DNA of 46,488 bases from Alphaproteobacteria bacterium (GTDB lineage Bacteria > Pseudomonadota > Alphaproteobacteria > Sphingomonadales > Sphingomonadaceae): positions 1 to 46,488 of the forward strand of contig JAFAZW010000042.1 of NCBI GenBank assembly GCA_019239415.1, read 5' to 3'. Below the pieces are notes generated by a model, which did no database searches, was not told where the DNA came from, and saw only the letters and a program-made list of their open reading frames with translations. Every line of letters starts with the position of its first letter. The first letter of the stretch is position 1. Of the stretch, positions 32,459 through 46,488 are shown in pieces. A program made the translations under genes and the position numbers.

Positions 32459-34606
32459 CTAGGGGTGGCGACCGGCGGCATCCGGTTCCGCCCCGTCCGG
32501 GAGACCCGCTTCCCGGCTCTCCAGCAACATCCCGTCGATGAGGTGCAACACCCTTTGGGCCGATGCGATCGTGCCGTGGCGGTGCGCCACGATCACCCGG
32601 GTCATCCCCAGCCCGGCGATCGCCTGGCTTACCGAGCGCTCGCAGGCCTCGTCGAGCTGCGACGTGCCCTCGTCGACGACGAGTAGCCGCGGCTTGCGAT
32701 AGAGGGCGCGCGCCAGCAGCAGGCGCTGGCGCTGGCCGCCCGAAAGAGGCGCTCCCACTTCGTCGATCCGCGAATGATAGCCCGTCGGCATCGCGGCGAC
32801 GTCGTCCGCGATGAACGCGAGGCGGGCGGCCTCCTCGACGCGATCCATGTCGGCGGGATCGGCGAACATCGATATGTTCTCGGCGATCGAGCCGGCGAAG
32901 AAATTGTCGTCCTGCAGCACCACCCCGAGATGGTGATAATAGTTGCGGTGCCCAAACGCCCGCAGCGGCATGCCGTCGATCAGCACCTCCCCGCTGGTCG
33001 GGACGAGCACTCCGAGGATGATCTGCAACAGGGTCGTCTTGCCGCCGCCCGACGGGCCGGTGATCACGACCGATTCCCCGGGCTCGATGGTCAGATCCAC
33101 CCCCTTCAGCACGAATGGAAGGTCGTCGGCGTAGCGATGGCGGATGCCGCGCAGCTCGATTCTCCCCTTCGGGATGCGGGCCTCGAGCTGCGGCCGCGAA
33201 AAGGGGCTGTCGTCGGCCTCGAGGGCGATGTCGGCGAGCTGATCGAGCGTTGGCCTCACCAGCCGGACGGAGAACACCTTCTCCATCGCCGATCCCGCCG
33301 TCGCCAGAAACTGCGTCTTGTAGGCGAGATAGGCAACCACCATGCCGAGCGTCAGGCGCCCCTCGGTCACCAGGTAGACCGAGATCCAGACGACCAGGAT
33401 GTTCTCCAGGCTGAAGATCGTCCTCTGCGCCGCCGCCTGCAGGTTGGCGAGATTCTGGAAGCGCAGGTCGGCCTTCAGCAACCCGGCGGCCTTGGCCTGC
33501 CAGACGCCTTGCCGCCTCACCTCCTTGTTCGCGAGCCGGATGGTTCGCACGCCCCTGATATTCTCGAGCAGGATCGAATGCTCGTGGCCGCTCAGGAGCA
33601 GATATTCTTCCCTCGCCTGCCGCTGGGCGCGCGCCACGAAGGCGCGGAAGCCGACATCGACGAGGAACGCGCCCACCGAGACGAGCGCCAGGACCGGCGC
33701 GTAGAGGGTCATCAGGACGAGCGTCAGCAGGGCCAGCGCACCGTCGACCAGACCGGCGGCGAGATCGTCGCTCAGCAGCTGCTTCACGAGGGCGATCGAC
33801 CTGAAGCGCGTGAGGGTCTCGCCGAGGGATCGCGATCCGAACCAGCCGATCGGCAGCCGGTAGAGCTTGCGCGAGAGATCGGCCGCCAGTCGGAACAGGA
33901 TGGCAGTGCTGAAGGTCGACAGCACCGCGCTCCGCAAATACAGCGCCACGCCGTTCAGGATCGTGAACAGGCCGAAGCCGAGGGCGAGCGCCGCCATGAT
34001 GCCGATATTCTGGCCGATCAGCGCGTTATCGATGGCGATCTGGAGGTAATAGGGCGTCGCGAGGATCACGACCTGCGAGAAGACCGACAGGATCAAGGTC
34101 TGGCTGATCGCCCGCTTCAGGCCGTTCACGTCGGCGAGCAGCGTGCCGAGTTTCAGCTCCCCCTTGCCGTCGCGCCGGTGGAAGTTCGTCGGACGCCTGA
34201 TCTCCAGGGCTTTTCCGGTGGACCGGCGACCGATCCGATCCAGCGTCTCCCAGTAGATCTGTCCGTCCGGCGCATGAAGCAGTACCTTGCGACGCGAGAA
34301 TTTCTCGGCGACGACATAGTCATCGCCGTCGAGCTGCAGGATCGCGGGGGTCGGGAGGCTCGACAGGTCGCCGTCCGTGGCCCTGAGGAGCCGGCCGGTG
34401 AGGTCCAGGCTCTCGGCCAGCTCGAGCAACCCTTCGGGACCGGCGGCGTTGCGCGCGACCTCCAGCCCCGCCGCTGCGGCGGGTTCGATCTTCCTGCCGA
34501 GCATCCGCGCCGCGATCACCACGCACGCAATGCCCGATCGCGAATCGCTGAGCGGCGGATGCGGCGCGTCGCGGGCTTCGGAGCCGTCGATGCGGGGAGA
34601 GTCCAT
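32459..34606 (-). CDS. ABC exporter with degenerate C39-like domain (HlyB type)
   Basis: 715 residues. The N-terminal domain aligns with C39 but is inactive: the catalytic 'ECG' is 'SRSG' (Ser24 in place of Cys) in 'SDSRSGIACVVIAARMLG', and the His strand reads 'GDDYVVAEKF'. The membrane domain and ATPase are complete: 'GPSGGGKTT', 'LSGGQRQR', 'LLVVDEGTSQLD'. This is the state of HlyB-like type 1 exporters, where the domain binds the substrate without cutting it. It begins directly after the HlyD gene stop (TAG-ATG) and converges on the hydroxylase gene with 88 bp between them. Precursor 2, without a GG site, is the likely cargo. Confidence 0.88.
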   Translation of the reverse strand: MDSPRIDGSEARDAPHPPLSDSRSGIACVVIAARMLGRKIEPAAAAGLEVARNAAGPEGLLELAESLDLTGRLLRATDGDLSSLPTPAILQLDGDDYVVAEKFSRRKVLLHAPDGQIYWETLDRIGRRSTGKALEIRRPTNFHRRDGKGELKLGTLLADVNGLKRAISQTLILSVFSQVVILATPYYLQIAIDNALIGQNIGIMAALALGFGLFTILNGVALYLRSAVLSTFSTAILFRLAADLSRKLYRLPIGWFGSRSLGETLTRFRSIALVKQLLSDDLAAGLVDGALALLTLVLMTLYAPVLALVSVGAFLVDVGFRAFVARAQRQAREEYLLLSGHEHSILLENIRGVRTIRLANKEVRRQGVWQAKAAGLLKADLRFQNLANLQAAAQRTIFSLENILVVWISVYLVTEGRLTLGMVVAYLAYKTQFLATAGSAMEKVFSVRLVRPTLDQLADIALEADDSPFSRPQLEARIPKGRIELRGIRHRYADDLPFVLKGVDLTIEPGESVVITGPSGGGKTTLLQIILGVLVPTSGEVLIDGMPLRAFGHRNYYHHLGVVLQDDNFFAGSIAENISMFADPADMDRVEEAARLAFIADDVAAMPTGYHSRIDEVGAPLSGGQRQRLLLARALYRKPRLLVVDEGTSQLDEACERSVSQAIAGLGMTRVIVAHRHGTIASAQRVLHLIDGMLLESREAGLPDGAEPDAAGRHP

Positions 34607-35809
34607 CTAATCGGCGGCGGCGAGCAGCGGATCCAGCAGCCAGGCGGCGGCCGACCGGCGTTCGACGATGATCCGGGCGGTAAACGTCATGCCCGGACGC
34701 AGCGGCTGCACTTGGCCGTAGGCCCGGAAGCCGGCGCGATCGAGCCGCGCATGGGCCAGGAACACGCTCGCCGCGCCTGCCCCGCCGGCGCCGACCGAAG
34801 GTGCCAGCGACACCGAGTCTATCGTCGCCGGGATCGTTCCGAAGCGGGCGTGGGGAAATGCATCGAAGGCGAGGCGCACCTTCTGCCCCGACCGTACGAA
34901 CGCGATCGCATTTCCCGGCACGTTGAGGCGGGCAACCATCACCCTCCCGGGCGGAACGATCATCATCAGCGGAGCCTGGGCGCCGACCGCATCGCCGGGG
35001 TGCAGGGTCATGCCGGTGACGCGGCCCGACGCCGGCGCGGCAATTGTGTAGCCGCCTTGCGCGGTCGTGGTGGCCACTTCCTTGGTCAGTTGGGCGCGGC
35101 TGCTTTCGCGCGATTCATGCGAGGCCGACGCTTCGAGCGCGGCCTGCCGGCTGAGGTCGCGCAATTGTCGGATGCTGGCAAGCTTCGCGCCCCTCGACTG
35201 CTCGAATCCGGCGAGCTGCTGGCGCTTGAGCAGCAGGTCTTCCTCCCGCGCATTGACATCGTGCTGGCTGACGAAGCCGCGCTTCGAGATGCGGGCCGCC
35301 AGCGCCAGCTTCGCATCGGCCAGCGCCACCAGGCGCTGCATGATCGCGATCTGGCGATCGATCGAGGCCAGTTCCGTCGTCGCCCCGTCGAGCTGCGCCT
35401 GATACTGCTTCTGCAGCGCGGCGGAGGCCTTCTCGCCGAGGGCCGACTGGGATTGCAGACGCGCATCCTGCGCCCGCAGCGCATCGAGCACCGTCCGCTG
35501 GGGGCTGCCGCCCGTCTGGTCCATGTCCTCTACGGCGACGGTCGCCAGCGCCTGTCCCTTCGCAACCCACTGGCCCTCGCGCACCATCACCGCCGAAGCC
35601 CTGCCGGGCCGCGACGCGACGACCTGGAGGATGCCGCCATCCGGCTGCACGACTCCGGTCGCGGTCTCGACCCGGGGGAAGGAGGCGGTTGCCAGGAACA
35701 GGATCGTCACGACGAGGGCGGCCAGAAGCAGCGTTGCGATCACGTGCCAGTGAAGCGGCAACCTGAAATGAGTCGGGCTGAACAGGTCTTCGTGGGCGGC
35801 GTGGGACAA
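34607..35809 (-). CDS. HlyD-family periplasmic adaptor
   Basis: 400 residues. A short cytoplasmic N terminus, one membrane helix ('VIATLLLAALVVTILFL'), a lipoyl half-motif ('PRVETATGVVQPDGGILQVV'), long coiled coils around residues 110-230, a second lipoyl half ('IAAPASGRVTGMTLHPGDAV') and a beta-barrel domain. It bridges the exporter to an outer-membrane channel (not in this window). The start is TTG 35809: it has an ideal GGAGG seven bases upstream and a stop codon directly before it in frame, and no better start follows. Operon order is methyltransferase, adaptor, exporter. Confidence 0.87.
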   Translation of the reverse strand: MSHAAHEDLFSPTHFRLPLHWHVIATLLLAALVVTILFLATASFPRVETATGVVQPDGGILQVVASRPGRASAVMVREGQWVAKGQALATVAVEDMDQTGGSPQRTVLDALRAQDARLQSQSALGEKASAALQKQYQAQLDGATTELASIDRQIAIMQRLVALADAKLALAARISKRGFVSQHDVNAREEDLLLKRQQLAGFEQSRGAKLASIRQLRDLSRQAALEASASHESRESSRAQLTKEVATTTAQGGYTIAAPASGRVTGMTLHPGDAVGAQAPLMMIVPPGRVMVARLNVPGNAIAFVRSGQKVRLAFDAFPHARFGTIPATIDSVSLAPSVGAGGAGAASVFLAHARLDRAGFRAYGQVQPLRPGMTFTARIIVERRSAAAWLLDPLLAAAD

Positions 35810-35895
35810 TCACTCGCCTCCATCGCGGGTCGACGGCGACCTGCCACCCGGCCGGTCGTCCTCGATGCCGCCGGCCTCGGCCGCGCGAGACCGGA

Positions 35896-36651
35896 TCACA
35901 GGCCGCCCTCCCGCTTTCGCGCCAGGAACACGCCGACATAGGGAAGGGCGTGCGCATGGTCGTCGGTCGCACCGTCGCGCTCGAGGCCGACGCTCCGCAT
36001 CATCTCCGACAGTTCCCGCTCGTCGAAGATCCGGATGTGCTCCGAGGGCAGGCGCTGGGACATATAGTCCTGGCGGAGGGTCATCCAGCGCGCGTCGTCG
36101 GAGATGTCGACCTGCGTGGTGACGTACCCTCCCGCCTCCCGCACGGACGGGCTGTAGAAGGTGCCGACGCGGCGGAGCGCGGCCTCGAGGCTGAGGTAGC
36201 ATAGCAGAAAGAGGCCCCCCGGGCGGAGCGCCTCGGCCACGCCCCGCACGTAGCTGCTGTCGCCTTCGGCTCCGAGCGAGCCGAGGCTGGAATTGAATGC
36301 CGTCACGAGGTAGAACCCGCCGGCATCGACGTCGGCGATGTCGCAGCAGGCGACCGACACCGGCAATCCGCGACACCGCCGCAGCGCGATCTCCGCCGCC
36401 TCGCGACTGATGTCGATGCCGCGGAGGTTGCGGTAGCCCGCGGCGGCCAGCTCGATGAGATGCTGGCCCTCGCCGCAACCCAGATCAAGAATAGCGTTGT
36501 CGGGCCGCGGACAGACCCTGCGGACTATTGCGACGGCTTGACGAACGTCGGCGAGATGCTCTTCCGGGTCGAACAGGCCTGCGCGGGCGTCATAAAGATG
36601 AGCGACGGCTTCCGGGCTCAGCAAAGACGGCTGGTGTCGCGCGGATTCCAT
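35896..36651 (-). CDS. SAM-dependent methyltransferase (class I)
   Basis: 251 residues from ATG 36651 (a TTG at 36687 would add 12). Motif I is 'AILDLGCGEGQHLIELAAAG', followed by 'NLRGIDISREAAEIALRRC' (acidic residue for the ribose) and 'EALRPGGLFLLCYLSLEAAL'. The fold is a small-molecule type Rossmann methyltransferase. It is the first gene of the exporter operon, 86 bp before the HlyD gene, so methylation of the precursor-2 peptide (for example its terminus or a carboxylate) is a reasonable guess. A housekeeping role is possible. Confidence 0.82.
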   Translation of the reverse strand: MESARHQPSLLSPEAVAHLYDARAGLFDPEEHLADVRQAVAIVRRVCPRPDNAILDLGCGEGQHLIELAAAGYRNLRGIDISREAAEIALRRCRGLPVSVACCDIADVDAGGFYLVTAFNSSLGSLGAEGDSSYVRGVAEALRPGGLFLLCYLSLEAALRRVGTFYSPSVREAGGYVTTQVDISDDARWMTLRQDYMSQRLPSEHIRIFDERELSEMMRSVGLERDGATDDHAHALPYVGVFLARKREGGL

Positions 36652-36857
36652 GGACTTGGGAATGGCGCCTGGGCGCTGCGGCGGCAAGGGCCTTGACGGC
36701 CATTCGCCGCCGCTCGTCTATTTAATTTCAGGGACATCGACCTTCTTGTCATCGGCATTCGGGCGGTCTCGCAATCGACCGCGCCGTCGCGACTCGCTAT
36801 TCGACGAGATACTCGGCGACGATTCTCGCCGCGCGGCCGCCCGGTTGCGCATTTGGC

Positions 36858-39625
<2,768 letters not shown>

Positions 39626-39629
<4 letters not shown>

Positions 39630-39712
39630 GCGGCGATGAGGCCGCCGATGCACGCCGTGAGGGCGGCGGCCTTGAGGGGCTTTTCCAGCACCGCGTGGCG
39701 ATGTCCGCCATC
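39626..39712 (-). pseudogene. Remnant of a receiver domain (C-terminal tail)
   Basis: On the minus strand a short frame ending at TAG 39626-39628 reads 'GGHRHAVLEKPLKAAALTAC' and then 'IGGLIAA'. This fits the beta5-KP-alpha5 end of a response-regulator receiver domain (conserved Lys-Pro). The rest is missing: upstream on the same strand is the intact xoxJ-like gene in a different frame. It overlaps the S9 peptidase stop by a few bases. Probably a decayed leftover; about 28 residues is too little to be sure. Confidence 0.4.
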
Positions 39713-40499
39713 AGCCGGTCGGCACATCGTAGCGGGCGAGCAGCGCGCGGATGGCGCCGGCGCGGCGGGCGAGGACGGCGTCGATCCCGCGCAGCAGGGC
39801 GCCATCGTCCTTCCGGACGCCGACCGAGATGTCGTAGGCCATCGGCCATTGCGCGTCGTCGAGCCACGGCGTCACCTTCTCGAGCCGCAGCGGCACCGGC
39901 GAGGACTTGGCGAAATAGCCGGCGAGGGGACCCCAGACGAGGGCGACGTCGACATCGCCCTTCGCCACCGCCGCGACGATCGCGGCCGGCGGGTTGGGCT
40001 GCGCATAGTCGCCGTAGAGCATGTAGCCGCGGACGTTGCCGACGATGCCGCGGCGGGCGAGGGCGTGGGCGGGCGGCGTGTTCATCGCGTCGTTGCCCAC
40101 CATCTGCACGCCGATGCGCAGCCGCTTCAGGCGCGGATCGTCGAGCGTGAGGCCGGCAAGGCCGTCCCTGGCTCGCGTCACGAACATGTAGGAGGAGCGG
40201 TAATAAGGCCGGCTCGTGGCGACCGTCTCGACGGTGCTGGCGACGCCGGGCCAGAAGTCGCATTTGCCCTCGCCGAGCGTGTTGCGGACATAACCGCGCC
40301 GCTGCGCCCACCAGACGTAGGAGAGGTCGGCGTGGAGTTCGGCGGCGATCAGGGCCGCGAGCTTGTTCTCGAACCCCGCGCCCGCGCGGTTCGAGAAGGG
40401 CAGGTTGTTGGGATCGGCGCAGGCGACGAGGTGGCGGCGCGGCGACGCGCCCACGCATCCGGCGAGGATCAGGACGAGGAGGAGCGCGGCGCCCTTCAT
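39711..40499 (-). CDS. XoxJ/MxaJ-like periplasmic binding lipoprotein of quinoprotein dehydrogenase loci
   Basis: 262 residues from ATG 40499, overlapping the propeller gene stop (ATGA). Lipobox 'LILAGCVG', then 'HLVACADPNNLPFSNRAGAG' and 'FENKLAALIAAELHADLSYV', the start of the family known as quinoprotein-dehydrogenase-associated ABC-type substrate-binding proteins. In methylotrophs XoxJ/MxaJ helps activate PQQ methanol dehydrogenases. A longer open frame upstream is a shadow of the propeller gene. No dehydrogenase, cytochrome or pqq gene is visible in the window. Confidence 0.82.
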   Translation of the reverse strand: MKGAALLLVLILAGCVGASPRRHLVACADPNNLPFSNRAGAGFENKLAALIAAELHADLSYVWWAQRRGYVRNTLGEGKCDFWPGVASTVETVATSRPYYRSSYMFVTRARDGLAGLTLDDPRLKRLRIGVQMVGNDAMNTPPAHALARRGIVGNVRGYMLYGDYAQPNPPAAIVAAVAKGDVDVALVWGPLAGYFAKSSPVPLRLEKVTPWLDDAQWPMAYDISVGVRKDDGALLRGIDAVLARRAGAIRALLARYDVPTG

Positions 40500-41491
40500 C
40501 GCCGCGCCGCGATCGCGCCCCACGGCTTGCCGCCGAGGCGGACGGTGCGGACGACGCGGTTGGCGGCGAGGTCGATGACGGTCACCGTGCCGGCGAGCCC
40601 CGCGGCGGCGTAAAGGCGGGTCTCGTCGGGCGAAAGGGCGATGCCCCAGGTGCGCTCGCCGGTGGGGAAGCTGCGCACCAGCTTGCCGCTCGCCGGCTCG
40701 AGCTCGGCGACGCGGTTGCCGCGCCCCATGGCGACGAAGACGCGCTTCTCGTCCCGGGTCGCGCGCATCTCGACCGCCTGGACCGGCTCGGGCCCGGGAA
40801 AGTCGGGGGCGAGGTCGATGGTGCGGACGATCTGCCGCGCCCCGGTGTCGAAGACGCTGATCGTCCCCCTCTGCTCGGACGAGACCCACAACGTCCGGCC
40901 GCCGTCGAGGAACAGCACGAAGCGCGGCCGGTTGCCGACCGGGATGCTGTCCAGCAGCCGGCCGCTCGCGGCGTCGATGAAATGGGCGGTGCTCGCCGCT
41001 TCGGACGTCGCCACGACGAGGCCGCCGTCCGGGCTGACGCCGATCCCCTCCGGCTCCGGCCCGACCTTCACCTCGCGCAGGATGGCGCCGCTGGCGAGGT
41101 CGAGGAAGGAAATGGCGCTATGGTCTTCGTTGGCGACGTAGAGCCGCCTGCCGTCCGGGCTGACCGCGAAGCGCTCAGGGTCGGTGCCGCTCGCATAATC
41201 GCGCAGGTGGCGGCGCGTGGCGACGTCCCAGGCTTCAATGCGGTTGGCGTTGCTGGCGGCGACGTAGAGGGTGCGGCCGTCCGGCGAGAGTGCCATGCCG
41301 CGCGGCCGCTGCCCGGTCGCGAGCGGCGCTTCCAGCATGCCCGACGCGCCGTCGACCAGCTCGACCTGGTTCGAGCCCTCGTTGGAGACGAAGACGGTGT
41401 CCGTCGACTTCGGCGCCTCGGCGCGGCAACCGGCGAGGAGGAGCGCCGCGAGTCCCGACCACCAAAGCTCTTTGCGCCGCGCCCGTGTCAC
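40496..41491 (-). CDS. YVTN-type beta-propeller lipoprotein (PQQ-dependent catabolism associated)
   Basis: 331 residues from GTG 41491, which gives a normal lipoprotein signal ('[20 protein letters not shown]' then Cys); the ATG at 41584 would place 31 extra basic residues before it. The body is a series of about seven ~42-residue blades: '[20 protein letters not shown]', '[20 protein letters not shown]', '[20 protein letters not shown]', '[20 protein letters not shown]'. This matches the beta-propeller family found with XoxJ-like proteins in alcohol-oxidation loci. It is the first gene of a two-gene operon. Exact function unknown. Confidence 0.8.
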   Translation of the reverse strand: MTRARRKELWWSGLAALLLAGCRAEAPKSTDTVFVSNEGSNQVELVDGASGMLEAPLATGQRPRGMALSPDGRTLYVAASNANRIEAWDVATRRHLRDYASGTDPERFAVSPDGRRLYVANEDHSAISFLDLASGAILREVKVGPEPEGIGVSPDGGLVVATSEAASTAHFIDAASGRLLDSIPVGNRPRFVLFLDGGRTLWVSSEQRGTISVFDTGARQIVRTIDLAPDFPGPEPVQAVEMRATRDEKRVFVAMGRGNRVAELEPASGKLVRSFPTGERTWGIALSPDETRLYAAAGLAGTVTVIDLAANRVVRTVRLGGKPWGAIAARR

Positions 41492-41591
41492 GCTGCCGAG
41501 ATACCGCGCGTCCCGCCGCCGGTCCACTGGGCCGCACCGAGGCTTGCGCTTTCGCAATCTCCGCTTAATGTTCTGCGTGCACATGCAGGAG

Positions 41592-41610
41592 CGGCCCCTT
41601 CGCGGGGCCG
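41592..41610. other. GC-rich hairpin in the divergent spacer
   Basis: Perfect 7-bp stem CGGCCCC (41592-41598) and GGGGCCG (41604-41610) with a five-base loop, between the divergent propeller and kinase genes. No T-run on either side. Possibly a 5'-leader structure. Confidence 0.3.
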
Positions 41611-41689
41611 TGCTTGCACGAGCGCCGGCCGGGGGGCCGGGTCCACTTCAACGGGCGGGGGGAGAGACGCTTCGAAGGAGTAGCCCCGA

Positions 41690-46488
<4,799 letters not shown>

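Noticed and set aside
35810-36478. 222-codon minus-strand frame over the methyltransferase
   Set aside because: Shadow of the methyltransferase gene, which has the clear SAM motif I in its own frame.

Overview
This is a high-GC window with the gene style of an alphaproteobacterium, most likely a member of the Sphingomonadales. The basis is two small proteins of types I recall from sphingomonads (5340-5822 and 19909-20277), a fixL/fixJ-like sensor, an xoxJ-like lipoprotein and a spore-coat-U chaperone/usher locus. The genus cannot be fixed from the sequence. No tRNA, rRNA, CRISPR array, transposase or intact insertion sequence was recognised.

Layout, left to right. (1) 1-3650: the end of a peptide/nickel-type ABC importer (binding protein tail and two permeases on +) converging on its double ATPase, which lies on the other strand and overlaps the last permease by 74 bp. 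(2) 4214-7536: a class III aminotransferase, then a minus-strand operon of a second FtsZ-like GTPase, an MraZ-like protein and a small sphingomonad protein. (3) 7734-17123: regulation and surface genes. These are a MEDS-LuxR regulator, a one-piece response-regulator/sensor-kinase fusion, a minimal SCPU/chaperone/usher operon and a PAS-GGDEF-EAL protein. (4) 17365-39629: a long peptide-natural-product (RiPP) island. (5) 39626-41491: a scrap of a receiver domain and two lipoproteins of PQQ-dehydrogenase loci. (6) 41690 to the end: a very large poly-HAMP hybrid histidine kinase that runs off the window.

The RiPP island is the main result. It holds two short genes that read as precursor peptides, each with a strong Shine-Dalgarno and each followed at once by a stem-loop before its tailoring genes. 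Precursor 1 (25398-25523, minus) encodes 41 residues ending in a GA site and the core SFAKAIWTWHA. It is followed by a radical SAM/SPASM enzyme, a 66-residue membrane protein, a peptide exporter with an intact C39 protease, an Stf0 sulfotransferase and a ferritin-like diiron protein, almost all overlapping. Divergent from it are an HExxH peptide-modification protein and two 2-oxoglutarate/Fe(II) oxygenases. Precursor 2 (29614-29763, plus) encodes 49 residues. It is followed by a true rho-independent terminator, an asparagine-synthetase-like ligase without glutaminase cysteine, and a protein that joins a degenerate C39-like domain to a prolyl-4-hydroxylase domain. Converging on these is an operon of a methyltransferase, an HlyD adaptor and an exporter whose C39 domain has lost its catalytic residues. 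A lipoprotein S9 peptidase diverges from that operon.

My working model is a two-product RiPP island. Product 1 would be a radical-SAM cyclised, possibly sulfated or hydroxylated peptide, cleaved at GA during export. Product 2 would be an amide-ligated, hydroxylated, possibly methylated peptide, exported without C39 cleavage and perhaps processed by the S9 peptidase. The enzyme families are read from motifs. The pairing of enzymes with precursors and the chemistry are inference.
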